Shown here one piece after another: positions 19,971 through 32,229 of a stretch of DNA of 64,000 nucleotides. The translations under genes and the position numbers were made by a program. The notes under the pieces are model-generated. The model did no database searches. It had not been told where the DNA came from and was given only the letters and a program-made list of their open reading frames with translations. Origin of the DNA: Pegoplata infirma (lineage: Eukaryota > Arthropoda > Insecta > Diptera > Anthomyiidae); NCBI GenBank assembly GCA_963921195.1, contig OY992540.1:24936262-25000261 (forward strand), given 5' to 3'. How positions within the stretch are numbered: position 1 is the stretch's first letter; the number at the start of each line of letters is the position of its first letter.

Positions 19971-20387
19971 CGAATCACTGTGAGGCGCCGTGAAATTAGT
20001 ACCAAGAAAAAAAATTAACTAAATTCCATACGATTTGGGAGTAATTTCATTATACAGGTGCAAAGAAAGCGCCGCAGGCTAAAAAATTTTTCAAGAGATT
20101 TAAAAAATCAAATTAAAAAAAAAAATGCTAAAAATGCTAAAAAATTTTAAAAAAGTGCTAACTTAGCACTTGGCACTTTTTTTCAAAACTTTAGTGCTAA
20201 GTCCAAAAAAAGAGTGCTAGATCTAGCACTAAAAGTGCTAAAATGGCATCACTGCTTACAAAGCATATTGTATGTTGCCCAACATTTTAAAGATTCACCA
20301 TCAATAACTTACAAAAAAAAACTGCACAAAATGAACGATCTCAAATTACATTAAAGCTCCAGTAAATACTACGTTTGATTGTATATA

Positions 20388-21268
20388 CAGTTGTGGTCAA
20401 AAAAGTACCACATGTGGATTTTCTATAACGAAAAATAAACGGAAAAAAGGGAATAGCATATTTATACCCTACACCACTCTGTGGTACAGGGTATAATGAG
20501 ACACAGAATCACTTTTTGAGTCGATTTAGCGATGTCCGTCCGTCCATGTAAACGTTGCGCGCACGATATAGGTCGCAATTTTTATCCGATTTGTCTAAAA
20601 TTTGAATCTTAAGCTTCTTTTGACCCAAGGACGGACGCTATTGAAATTGGAAAAAACGGTCCATGTTTTGACCTAGCCCCCATACAAACGCCCCCTTTAT
20701 GGGTCAAATGCCCCTAACTACCGTATTTTAATAGGTATCCTTTTGAATTTTTGCAGATAAACGTGTTTTGTATTGCTGTAGCTTTCATGCAAACCACCCT
20801 CCCGATATTCACATAAATCTCTAATATTTCATGAAAATAGAAAATATTTTATTAACATTTTGTTTGCGTGTGTTTAACGCGTACTTAAATAACACAATCA
20901 AATCTGATTATATTCACACCATTTTTGGACTAACTGTTAATATCGCCCGATATTCACTTAAAGCGGTTTATTGGCAACAAATAGAGGCCTTTTTTTACTA
21001 AAATTTGGAGTTTTCTACACTTAATAAAGATTTGACAGATAGCAGACCCAATCGGCCCATGTTTGGACTGGGTACCCATTTTCCGGGAAGTACTAGTGTA
21101 GGCTATTATATGGTCGGTCTTGTCCGACTATTATTTTCTTCTTGTTTTATTATGTGTACTTTTTTCCAGCTTATCATTTTTTTCGAATTTTTATCAAGTT
21201 ACATACATAACTCTAGAAAATAAAATTTTAAAAAATCGCATCTGGTGCCATTTTTTGGACTGCCACTG
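20388..21268. mobile_element. Tc1-like element CC carrying a DD repeat
   Basis: Ends CAGTTGTGGTCAAAAAAGT and inverted CAGTGGCAGTCCAAAAAATG, with TA on each side, are typical Tc1/mariner termini. Positions about 20460-21170 are a family-DD repeat: the palindrome CTACACCACTCTGTGGTACAG at one end and the GGTCGGTCTTGTCCGACT hairpin at the other. Confidence 0.7.
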
Positions 21269-21385
21269 TATGTTTATTATAGGGTGACAATTTTTCAAAT
21301 TTTAATATATCAAGTAGAGTAGGTTAGAGAAGGCCAAGGTTGAATATTATTATTTTTTTATCAGTTTAAAAATATATATGTATAT

Positions 21386-22010
21386 GGGACATTCCATGTC
21401 AAATCGGACAGTTTGAAATTTTTTTTAAGATTTTCCCGTCTTACTTATTGCACTCTTCAAAAATTCGTGGAGTTTTCGAAGATTCCTTCTTGGTAAATTT
21501 TCAGTTTTTTTTTGATGACCCGTTCAGAAGATGCCGAATTTTCGAAAATTAGTAGTTTGCTCCTTTATTTACTCAAAACTTCTTTAAAAATGGTACAAAT
21601 TCCATTTTTTTTTTTTTAATTTTTGGTTTTTTTACGTGCTTTTTAATAAAATAAGTCTTTAAAAATTATTAAAAGTGATCTTGTATGCGATTTTTAAGTT
21701 TTAAAATTTAAATCTCATTTTTGGTAAATGTATGTACCATTTGATTTTTTTTATTTTTTTGTGGAAACTTCTTTCGATTCTATAAATAAATAAGACGTGG
21801 GTGGGCTAACAATTGTTACTATTTTTTAAAATTTTTTGAAAAAAAAATTATTGTAATTTTCTAATCTTAAAATTATTTCTACGGCTACAATAAATAGTGT
21901 GTCTTGGAGGGGTCAAGAGCAAGACTGACGCACATTACTTTTAATGCCTAAACATTTTTTCAGACCAAACTAATACTATACACCCCATTCCGATAAAAAT
22001 TGAGTTCCAC
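21386..22010. repeat. Family-T repeat, copy 1
   Basis: It opens GGGACATTCCATGTCAAATC, then GGACAGTTTGA, the family-T terminus. The right end is not clear. Copies or starts are at 40075-40564, 61396 and 62295. Confidence 0.5.
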
Positions 22011-22164
22011 CCTAATAAAATATTCCTATTTTGTTAATAAAAAAAAAATTCTCTTAAGTATTATTTCCAATAAATTGAAATGTATAATAAACTTTTTGGT
22101 TTTCTTTTTTTAAACATATTTCTGTTTACGACAAATGATGCATTAAAACCGGTAGGACTGAGTA

Positions 22165-22763
22165 CACAGAAAAAAATAAAAAAAAAATTTGAGTAAATTT
22201 TTAATACTGTTGAGTAAAAATTTACTCAATTTTCCACCAGTAAACGATTTAATAGTATTGAGTAAACTTTTAATAAAAAATTATTAAATGCTTAATAAAA
22301 AATTTGAGTAAATTATTAATTCACACAATTAAATCTTTACTTAAAATTTTTTAATGTTTTTAAGTAACTTTTTAATTGTGTCAAGTAAAAATTTACTCAA
22401 AATGTATCAAATTATTTTTTTAAAAAGTTTAAAAAGTTTCTAACTTTTTTTTACAAAAAAATTGCTTTTACAAAATTTACCAAATATACTTATGTCTTCA
22501 AGACAAAGTAAAATTTTATAAAGATGATTTCCAACTTTCATATACATATACAAAAAACAATAAACTAAATGAGAATTCAAAACACCAAGAGAAAAAAAAA
22601 ATAAAAAAAAAATATTAAATTTGTATTAAATTATTTACTCAAATTTTATTTTCAATTTTTGAGTAAATTTTTAATTGCGTCAATTAAAAAATTACTCAAA
22701 TTTTTTTTAAAAAATTAAACAAGTGATTACTCAAATTTGTTTCCTCCATATTTTTTTCTGTGT
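22165..22763. mobile_element. MITE M1 (TA target)
   Basis: CACAGAAAAAAAT and inverted CACAGAAAAAAAT ends with TA on each side. The interior alternates GAGTAAATTTTTAAT and its inverse. A second copy (M2) lies 530 bp further on in the same orientation, and a truncated inverse copy (M3) is at 42425-42838. Confidence 0.75.
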
Positions 22764-23290
22764 ATTTTTTTTTATAACAAAAATAATTAAACTTAAAATT
22801 GTGTATGACATCTGGTTTTCTGTATTTATTTTATTGTTCTTTTTAAAAATAAAAATAAAAAATCTCAATGGGTTTATTAAATATAATTGAGGCGGTAAAA
22901 AACTTTTTGTTTTGTTTGCAAATATATAAAATATTTTTAAGAAGAATTTTTATAAACGAGACGATTCATAAATTTAATATACAGTGCATTTGTTTGATTA
23001 AGATGAATTGTTAAAAACAAACGTGATTTTTAGAGATGTAGATAAAAAATGGAAGCAATTAAATCATTTTGGATTGATTGACTTGAATGGTTTTAGTTTG
23101 AAAGTGTTTTTAAATATACATTAATTTTTAAATTGTTAATTTTATCACTGATATCACTACGTTACAAATTAAAACAAATTTTGCGATCCAAGACATTTTG
23201 CGTTTATTTTTAAATGCATGTAAGTTTTAAAATTTTCAACGAAATTTCTTTAAGAATCTCTTATAATAAATTAGACTTGAACAGTAAACA

Positions 23291-23881
23291 CACAGAAAAA
23301 AATAAAAAAAAATTGAGTAAATTTTTAATACTATTGAGTAAAAAATTACTCAATTTTTTACCAGTAAACGATTTAATAGATTTGAGTAAATTTTTAATAA
23401 AAAATTATTAAATGCTTACTAAAAAATTTTTAATGTATACTATTAAAAATTTAATTAAAAATTTTTCAATTTTTTAAGTAACTTTTTAATTGTGTCAAGT
23501 AAAAATTTACTCAAAATTTATCAATTTATTTTTTTTAAAAGTTTAAAAAAGTTTCACATTTTTTTTTCGAAAAAAATGTTTTTTCACATTTTACCAAATA
23601 TATTTATGTCTTGAAGACATTGGAAAATTTCATAAAGATGATTTCAAACTTTCATATACATACACAAAAAACTATAAACTAAACGAGAATTCAAAACACG
23701 AAGAGAATAAAAAAAAAAAAATAAAAAAAATTATTAAATTTTGTATTAAATTATTTACTCAAATTTTTTTTTAGTTTTTGAGTAAATTTTTAATTGCGTC
23801 AATTAAACAATTACTCAAATCTTATTTAAAAATTTAAACAAGTGATTACTCAAATTTTTTTTCTCAATATTTTTTTGTGTG
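23291..23881. mobile_element. MITE M2
   Basis: Same sequence order as M1 with moderate divergence. CA rather than TA lies on both sides. The M1-M2 pair encloses 22764-23290, which shows no gene and no terminal signals of its own. Confidence 0.7.
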
Positions 23882-23934
23882 CATAGACATAAATTTTAAA
23901 AATTGTTTTCTTGCTGAAATTTTATATAAATAAA

Positions 23935-24730
23935 AATCAAATGTCGTTCGTTGGTAACCGCATCAGTTGAGAACGGCTGGGCCGATTTGGAATTTTTTTT
24001 TTAAATTTCGTCATAGTTCAACTTAGGGTTTTACGTAGAGAAAAATTGACCACGCCCACTTTTACGCCAACTTTTTTCGATTTATCTAAAATCGGAAAAC
24101 GGCTGCACCGACTTGGGTAAAAAAAAAAACTTGTAACTTTTTTTTGTTTGCTACCTCCTATTTGACAAAAATTCCTAGTAATTTTACAAGCTTTTTACCA
24201 ATAATTATGTAATTTTACCACTAAAATTGTAAATTTACAAATTTTTTGACAAGATAAAATTTACAAGGAAGTTTCGTAATTTTACTATATTTTTTGCTAC
24301 CTTCTATTTTACGAGAATTCTTAGTAATTTTACAAGCTTTTTACCAATAATTTTGTAATTTTACAAGCTTTTTATCAATAAAATTGTAAATTTACAGTTT
24401 TTTGGCGCAATTGAAATTACAAGGAATTCTCGTGAATTTACTAAAATTTTTTTGGAAGATTATTTTGAAAATTTGTAATATTACATAAAAAATTGTAAAA
24501 TTACAAAAAAAAATGTAAATTTCGATTTGTTAAAAAACATGGAAAACTCTCAAATATTAGTAAAATGGGATTACGAGACTTTTCCTAGTAATTTGACAAA
24601 GTTTTTTTTTTGTGTGTAGTAATCCAATTTAAGTTTTTACTAAAAGAAAAATCGACCACACCCACTTATATGCCCACTTTTTCAATTTATCTAAAATCTG
24701 AGTACGGCTGGACCGATTTGATTAAATTTT
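23935..24730. repeat. Duplicated host repeat split by MITE L1
   Basis: Two diverged copies of a unit with AATTGACCACGCCCACTTTT (first) and AAATCGACCACACCCACTTA (second) lie on each side of MITE L1 (about 24115-24616). L1 ends in TTTTTTTTTTGTGTG before TA and contains repeated TTTTACAAGCTTTTTACC motifs. Confidence 0.55.
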
Positions 24731-24732
24731 TA

Positions 24733-25267
24733 GACCCTCCAACTACAGATGGGGGTATACTCACTTTGTCATTCCGTTTGTAACGCATCGAAATATCGGT
24801 CGAGAACCCCATAAAGTATATATATTTTTGATCCATGATCGATTCTAAGACATTCTATGAATGTCCGTCCGTCCGTCTGTCTGTAGATAACACAATGCAG
24901 TCCAAAATAAAACAGCTAGACTCCTGAAGTTTGGTACAAATATGTCTCATGTTCATAGGCAGGTTAAGTTCGTGAATGGGCAAAATCGGGCCAAGGGGAA
25001 AAAAGTTCCCCCTTGAAGAACAAAACCAACCTCTGAAAAATACACTTTTTAAAATGTTTTTGTTTGTATTTTTGTTAAATAAATCAAACATTTGGTATAT
25101 TTATCGCTATAGAAAGGTGCTCTCAACGTCCCCCATTGACACCATCAACCCCCCCCCCCCCCCCACCCAAAAAAAAAACGCCCCTGACAAAAATTTTTTT
25201 AATGTTTTTTTTACATTTTGGAGGGTATAATAGATTCGGCACAGCCGAAATTAACACTTTTACTTGT
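24733..25267. repeat. Family-A repeat, copy 3 (inverse orientation)
   Basis: CCCTCCAACTACAG, then CATTCCGTTTGTAACGCATC, ending with the hairpin ATTCGGCACAGCCGAA and TTACTTGTTTT. It includes a cytosine run at 25149-25164. Confidence 0.7.
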
Positions 25268-25309
25268 TTTAAAATGAATTTTCATCATATTCGAACTTTG
25301 GTTTTTACG

Positions 25310-25665
25310 ACAAAAAAAAATTGATAATAAAAAAAAATAAAAATTTGATTGAAAAAATATGAAAAAAATATTAATGTATAAAAAAGATGATGCAAAAAAA
25401 GTTTTATGAAAAAAAAATTGATGAAAAAAAACTTGACGAAAAAAAATGTATGAAGAAAAATTGATGTAAGAAACATTTAATGTAACAAAAATTTGATGAA
25501 AAAAAAAAATTATGAAAAAAATTGATGAGAAAAAATTAAAAAAAAAAAATTATGAAAGAAATGTATGAAAAAAAATTGATAAAAAAAAAAATTATGAAAC
25601 AAAAAAAAAAAAAAATCATGAAAAAAAAATTTGATGAAAAAAAATTTTTGTTGAAAAATAATTAT
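25310..25665. repeat. Strand-asymmetric (GATGAAAAAAA)n degenerate array
   Basis: About 350 bases with almost no C on the + strand, built of A-runs punctuated by TTGATG and TTATG. Long open frames here on either strand are low-complexity artefacts. Confidence 0.8.
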
Positions 25666-25676
25666 GCTACGTTTTA

Positions 25677-25719
25677 TTCACCAGCTGGTGAAAAATGGTT
25701 TTATTCACCAGCAGGTGAA
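25677..25719. repeat. Paired 16-bp palindromes with E-box centres
   Basis: TTCACCAGCTGGTGAA (25677-25692) is a perfect palindrome; TTCACCAGCAGGTGAA (25704-25719) differs at one base. Centres are 27 bases apart. Confidence 0.85.
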
Positions 25720-25899
25720 TTATTATCCAAATTACAAATCGAAGTTACAAACCTTTGATGTTTTAAGAAAATGAAAACAGTAATTCTTATTTTCGTTTTT
25801 GTTAGTCGGTAGCTTATATAGTCAAATTGAGGTGGCGTCCTGCATCATTTTTAAAATTAGACACCAGCCTAAAAACATTATCATAATAAAAAAGCCTCG

Positions 25900-26505
25900 A
25901 GGATTTTGTCCGGTGATATACGTCTGAAAGTTGATATCAAATGGAGTAAAACTGCATTTACAGTTTTTCATTTCGTGATCCTGTATTCTTTAAAAAGGAC
26001 TTCAAAATTTTAAAGGATACATTTTTTGAAATATTTATACTTGTCGTAGGATGGCACTGGTGACGGCAAATGAAAGGGAATGACCTCTTCTAATTTTTCC
26101 ATTTTTCTATTTTGCCAAATCCGGATAACAAGATGTGAATAAAGTCATTTGAAAACTTTATCAAAATATATTGTGGAAAATTTTGAATGATATTGAAGGA
26201 TACATTTTTGAAAGGACGTAACTTACCTCCTTCTTCCTGATATGTAAAAATTATTAAAATAGGAAAATTAGGGGAGATCCTTCTCTTTTATTTGATACAT
26301 CCCAGGACAAGTATAAATATTAAAAAAATATTTTATAAAATTTAATCCTATAAAACTTTGAAGTCATTTTAAAAGGAAACAGAATCACGAAACGAAAAAC
26401 TGTAAATGAAGTTTTTGTACATTTAGTCTCTAGTTTCAAACGTTTATTATCCCGTTCGTGTTCAACGACTTTTTTTAATTTTTGTCGGACGGTGATTTGG
26501 TTGTT
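25900..26505. mobile_element. Foldback element D2
   Basis: Relative of D1: arms with GTAAAACTGCATTTACAGTT and the right end TTTTTGTCGGACGGTG. The left terminus is worn. It sits against an AA-family fragment at 26525-26780 (ending GTAAACTAGTGTA). Confidence 0.6.
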
Positions 26506-26789
26506 GCACTGTGTAATCAGATTGAAAAATATTGTATGTAGCATTGATAGAGCATTAAATTACCTTTAATTTGGAACTAAAAAAAATTAAATCCACAGAT
26601 TTGGTCCGGAGATATTTAAATTTATGTAAGACCACTTTTTAAAGAAGCTGAAAATTTTAAAAGTTAGCAATATCTCGAAAACTGATCTACTTTTGAAACT
26701 TTGGATTTAATTTTCGGATTTTTCATGGAAAATTTGTGCAAAATGTCGTGGATCAAAATCTCTGTAAACTAGTGTATTTTCAGTTCTAC

Positions 26790-29590
26790 AGCATTTTTAA
26801 AAATTTTTTGCAAAAGATCAGTTGACATTTAAAAACTACATGGGACAATTATAGCATCCATTTTAATATACAACACTGTCCTCGAAATTTTAAAACTTTA
26901 TTTAAAATTTCAAAATTCAATTTATTTGTATATAGTTTTGTAAATCAACAAAATTTTTAATAATTGTCATTCTCTTGTAATCACTATATTTTCGTTAAAA
27001 TTATAAAGCCTACTTTAAGGCGTTCGTAACATAACTACAACAGTAGCATATCTTTAGGCTTAATTTTAAAAATTTCTAAAACTTTTCTTTGTTAATTTTT
27101 TTTTCACCTTTAAGTTTGTTTTGACTTTATTTCTAATTTACAGTTTATAAATTTAATTTATTTTATTTTTTGTCGGCTATTAATTTAAATCGCTTAACAA
27201 AAGGAATTGTAAATCTTGCTGGATACAATAACATTAAAGCACATCCAAAACAAAAAATGTCAAAATAATCTCTATAACAAATCACGCATTAGCATGATAA
27301 ATATAAAAAAATCTTGTTTTTTTTTTTTTTTTAACATTATGGTTTCCTTTTTATGCTTAAATAAGACTTAACGAAATGTGGCATGTTTAGTCGTAAATCC
27401 TGTGCTATATAAGCAGGAAAACCCAAAATAAACAATTCTCATTTTTTATTTATTTTTTGCTTTTTTGATTTTGATGCAGAGGTATATATAAATTATATAA
27501 CAATACAAATAATATTATAATAAAAAATACAATAAAACACATAACAACAAAATCACATGTCTTTATTTTATTTTTAAAGCTGACACAGACACAAACAAAC
27601 ATAAAACACCCAAAGGAGCATATAAAATAAACGTCAAAGTTTCCGGTTTTTTGTTGCCTTTATTGTGATGGGGGGTGTATATAAGTTTGTTGTAGCATTT
27701 GTAAAACATCGAAGTATTAGTTTAGGAATTTATAAAGTATTTATATGTGATTTTGTGATTCGACTTTAATTTTAAGTAAATTTTTTGTAATATGTATGTC
27801 TGTTAAAATCAATTTTTAACAGAAACAAATACGTTGTTAGATCCAATTTTAACCCTTAAATAACCATTATGATCTTTAGTTATTTATATGTAAAAATGGA
27901 GTAAAAATGGAGTCAATTGGTTAACCCATTTTTTACCAAGATTCAATTTTATTACTTGTCTTGTACTTTTTCATAATATTAAGTATGCCAGCGAACATCA
28001 TATTATGAACGCTACAATGAAACTATTGTCCAGTTTCTCTATTACGAATTTTCATTTTCGTTCGTCCAAATGACATAAGAAAATCAATTTGAGGTTCTGT
28101 ATTGCGGATGTCATTTTAGTCGAACGAAAACGTAAGAGTTGTCATTTTTCTTCATATTTTTCTGTTTCTACAACACGAATTGAAATGTCAAAAACGCCAA
28201 AACCACACGAATGAAAAATACCATTCGTTAAGGAGTTTTTTGTGAAATATTTAACAAAATAAGTGAAAAATGTGAATTTATAACAAAAATAAGTAATATT
28301 AATTTATAAAATTAAAAAATGTGAATGTTTTATAACTAAATGCTTTGAAAAAAATGTGTATTAAAACAAATCAGTGAAAAAAAGACGGATTTGACCAATT
28401 TAAATTAACAATTTAAAAGCCACGGGTCATCATACAAATTATTGTTTTCATTTGTTTTTTATTAAAATTGTGTTAACTTTTTAGCTATAATAAATAAAAA
28501 AACTCTGATTTGATTATAATTGTGTTTTTTTTTTTTTTATAAACATGAAATTTGATCAGCTGTTTTCTTTAGCTGATGTGTTGATGTTGCCACTTCGTTT
28601 AGTTTAGATAATTTTTGTATGAAAAAAATAAACAAAAACTAAAAAAAAACTTTCTGGCAATACTGTAATTTGACAAATGGTCAAGACAAACGTAACTAAC
28701 GAAAAAAAATAACGTAATCAAACGAAAATGTTATGGAAACTGATATCATTACGAATTCGTACGGGTAGCGTTCGTTCGTGTATTGTTTCGTCCATTTAAC
28801 AGAAACACCATATATGTTTCCACTCCATTATGGTTGTCGCAATCATGTTTCTTCCCTGCGTGTAATATTTATACTACTTGGTGTCCTTGACTGAAATGAG
28901 AAAATAAGTATGCCCCATTAGAGTGGCATTAATTCTTCCACTTTCAATTTTCCTAAGTGTCCGGGAAAATTTTATTCTACGTGGCCAAAAGATACGGCCA
29001 TTTAATTGATGTTATATTTGAAAAGTAGTCCAAAATACAAATATGCATCTCACATATGAAAATCGGTTGATTTTTTTTAAATACCATGCATCTGCATAGC
29101 ATACATATCTTAAAAACAATTTTTTTAAAGGTTGGGTTCGGCAGAACTTTGCAAAATTGGACGAAGTTCATGTATGGGTTCAGTCTAAAAAAGTCGTCAG
29201 GTTGGACAATAATGATCATATATCATCAAGATTGATTATAATTTTTGTATTCTATAGGCTAATATAAACGGCACTAATGTAAACAACCAAATTTAGAAGA
29301 AAATTCGAACACTCTGACGGTATTACTGTCAGAGCTGCGAAGGATTTCATACCTTAATAAGATTTGGTGTTCTGAATTAAACTTTAATGATTGCATTCCC
29401 CAATCACAATTTATCGAATGAATTTACATTTGATTTTAAAATATAGAATGAATTCGGTTTCTTTTTCATTCGACTTTGAAATTGAATGCGTAAGTTTTTA
29501 TAAATTCGATTTTTAAAAGTCTCATGAATAATAAATAAATGAAATAAAGAATGCATTCAGTTTTTAAAATTCCCATAAACAAGAATTCGA
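26790..29590. other. AT-rich intergenic DNA, no gene seen
   Basis: No coding or splice signal stands out. Positions 27660-27760 resemble a decayed family-I end (GTGTATATAAGTTTGT). Positions about 28020-28810 contain repeated ATTACGAATT and CGTTCGT motifs and may be a worn element, with ends unresolved. Confidence 0.4.
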
Positions 29591-29595
29591 TTTAA

Positions 29596-30326
29596 CCCAG
29601 CAAAACTTAAATTACCAAATAAGGTATAAAATAAGGTATAGGATCTCTTATTTTATACATTGCAGCATTGATGATTTTAACAGGCGATGAGACTCAAAGT
29701 AATGCATACACATTATCACAAAGAATACCAGTAGGTATAAAATAAGTCATAAATTTATAACGAAGAATACGAGTAAGGTGTAAAATATATGATATTTTAT
29801 AGGTTACGAGAAATGAAATAATATAGCATACCAGAAGATAATATATAAGGTGTTACGAGTAGTGAAAAAGTAATTTTGTATTAAATTTACTCACGTGATT
29901 GTAAGTGAGTGTAATTAGATAAAATATGCTCGTGAGTGTGTGTCGTTAGAAATTTCCTGTCGTGAGCCCATCTCTAGTTTAAACTTATGCATTTTTTTAT
30001 AAAATAGTTATTTTTATGTTATTGTAATGCATTATGCATCCAATTATAAATAATGCATTATTTCAAACTTTCAAATAATACATAACGTAACCAAATATAA
30101 GTCATCGATGATTTAATGTTTATAAATAATAAATATGAAATACATTTTTTCCAATAATCATGCATTACGTAGCAAATTATTAGTAATGCATTATTTTTCA
30201 CTTTAAAATAATACGTTGTGGAACAAATGTTTGGTAAGACATCCTAAAATAATGCTACAAATAAGTTATATACATTACCTGGTAATGTGTTATATAATCA
30301 CTTCCCATTACCAAAGTTTTGCTGGG
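29596..30326. mobile_element. Element FF with CCCAGCAAAACTT ends
   Basis: A 13-bp perfect inverted end CCCAGCAAAACTT, with AA on both outer sides. TAATGCATTAT motifs and TAAAATAAGG motifs fill the interior. A truncated C-family hAT fragment (about 29870-29972, ending CCCATCTCTA) is embedded. Confidence 0.7.
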
Positions 30327-30804
30327 AATGGTAAAAATTGAATCCATTCCAAGAAATATTGATATATAAAGATAATTGTATTCAGTGACTATAAAAATCG
30401 AATGTATTTTATTTGTGAATTCGAAAAGTGGTTAATTCTTCGAAGCTTTGATTATCCTAAAGTATCATAAAGTCCAAAGTATATTTTTAAAATATTCGTT
30501 AGTTTTTATTAAAAAATCAGTGTCATAAATTAGTACAAATTATTTATATTTGAAAAAATTTCAATTAATTGACGTTTTATGGAAAAAAAAATACATGTAT
30601 GACAATGTATGATCATTAATGTACAATGTACAATGTGGGGTGCCCACTGGGCACATGAGTTTGTGAATACCCCATATATTGGGGCCCAGTAGGTTCCTCA
30701 CATTGCGACTACATAGGGTCCAAATAATCCTTAAGTTTAAGGAAATTTTTACTTATTTTAAAAAAGTATTTTTCCTCTGGATAAAAACAATAAAACTTAT
30801 ATTA

Positions 30805-31239
30805 CGCCAAAAAAAAACCTTGTAAAATGACAAGAAAAATTTTTAACTTTTTTTTTATTACCTCCTTTTTACCAATAATTTTGTAATTTAACAAGCTTTT
30901 TACCAATAAAACTGTAAATTTACAATTTTTTTGACGCGATAAAACTTACAAGTAGGTTTCGTAACTTTACTAGATTTTTTGCTACCTCCTATTTTACGAG
31001 TATTTCGTGTAAAAATTACAAGCTTTTTTGTAATTTTACAAGATATTTACCAATAAAATTGTAAATTTCCAATTTTTTCGCCGCAATAAAACTTACATGG
31101 AATTCTTGTAAATTTACTAGATTTTTGTTTGTAAATTTCGAACGAAAATTGTTTGTTAAAAAACAAGGAAAACTGTCAAATATTGGTAAAATGGTATTAC
31201 TAGACTTTTTCTAGTAATTTGACAAGGTTTTTTTGTGTG
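30805..31239. mobile_element. MITE L2 (TA target)
   Basis: Begins CGCCAAAAAAAAACCTTG and ends CAAGGTTTTTTTGTGTG, with TA on both sides. The interior repeats AATTTTACAAG and TTTTTACCAATAA, shared with L1, L3 (35953-36440) and a partial copy at 58570-58700. Confidence 0.7.
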
Positions 31240-31659
31240 TAGACACAATTTAGATTCCAACAAATTTATACACTTACACAAATTTTTATAGATTTTTTTT
31301 TTTTTTAAAAGACTATTGTTTTTTTTTTACCACCTACCAATAAGAGATTAATCTAAAAAGTTCTTCAAACAATGCCAAAAACTTTATTCATCTGTGTAAT
31401 TAAAAATTTTCTTCAAATGCATTAATTAAATTAAAAACATACCAAAATTTCCTAAGCAATTATGTATATATAATTAAATGTGTGTACCTGTTTTACACCT
31501 TGTGTTAAAAAAAATAAAAAACATTTCATACATCCTAAAAGTAGGCTTTAGAAAATAAATTTCAATTTAATTAATTACCAGTATTTCTTGATCTTTATTT
31601 TTCACAGGTAAACAAGACAAGTGTAGTTAATCATGTTGTTGATTTTGTAACTTTACAAC

Positions 31660-31895
31660 TACACTACACAAAATAAAAAAGTAAAAAGTTTAGTAAGTGA
31701 TTTTGTACCAAAATCTACTAATAATTTACTAATTTTAGTATCTTCAAAGTACTAAAATTTTTAATTTTTACTGGTTTTCAATAATTTTAGTAAAAAATAT
31801 AAGTATTGGTTACCAAGTTCTGCACTAGGTCCTTTTGGACTAAAATTTAGTTAAATTTTTAGTATTGAATACACACGTTTTTTTTGGTGTATTGC
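31660..31895. mobile_element. Possible small MITE
   Basis: CTACACAAAATAAAAAAGT near 31670 faces CACGTTTTTTTTGGTGTA near 31890, and the interior is rich in ACTAAAAT and ATTTTAGT. The ends are only loosely inverted. Confidence 0.35.
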
Positions 31896-32229
31896 TGTGT
31901 AAAATATTGAACTAATTAGAAAATTCCTGCTTTAAGACAACCTACGGGAAAGTTGCAAAAAAATTTTAAGTAGAAATATTACAAAAAATGTATAGTATTT
32001 TTAAATGTCAACACATGTTTAAATGAAGGATTTTCACATGAATTCAACAAGGTAAAAATACAGTTTAAACAGTTACCATCATTTGGTTTCCAGTAAAAAA
32101 GTAAAAAACATTTACTTAACTTGAATAGCAAGGTTAATTCAGAAAATTGATTTTCTTTTTCAATAAAAATAAAAAGGAAAAGGGTAAGAAAAAACTTAAA
32201 ATGTATTCTGGGGAATTGCATTTAAAAGT

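Larger units (their letters stand above)
16858..19982. mobile_element. Transib-like element X with CACAGTG ends
   Basis: Ends are a perfect 14-bp inverted repeat CACAGTGATTCGTT, bounded by the 5-bp GC-only duplication AGGCG (16853-16857 and 19983-19987). Transib elements are known for CACWRTG ends and GC-rich 5-bp target duplications, so the fit is good. The 3.1-kb interior is almost all tandem repeats plus MITE N2, with no transposase frame. Confidence 0.75.
15452..20254. mobile_element. hAT-like element Y, 4.8 kb including nested inserts
   Basis: The left end CAGTGTTGCCAT and the inverted right end CAGTGATGCCAT are bounded by a perfect 8-bp duplication CTTACAAA (15444-15451 and 20255-20262). 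TIRs starting CAGNG and an 8-bp TSD are classic for hAT. TGCTAAA and AGTGCTA motifs fill both subterminal zones. About 1.7 kb remain when the nested element X is removed, with no transposase frame. Confidence 0.85.

Noticed and set aside
22165..23881. LTR retrotransposon, with M1 and M2 as LTRs around 22764-23290
   Set aside because: Each unit has its own inverted CACAGAAAAAAAT ends and a flanking dinucleotide, and the 527-bp gap has no primer-binding site, polypurine tract or coding sequence. They are two separate MITEs.
25552..25758. Lysine-rich open frame
   Set aside because: Produced by the GATGAAAAAAA low-complexity array.
29600..29870. CRISPR-like array suggested by recurring TAAAATAAGG and GAATACSAGTA motifs
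   Set aside because: Motif spacing is irregular, the motifs are short and variable, and the region lies inside a eukaryotic inverted-repeat element.
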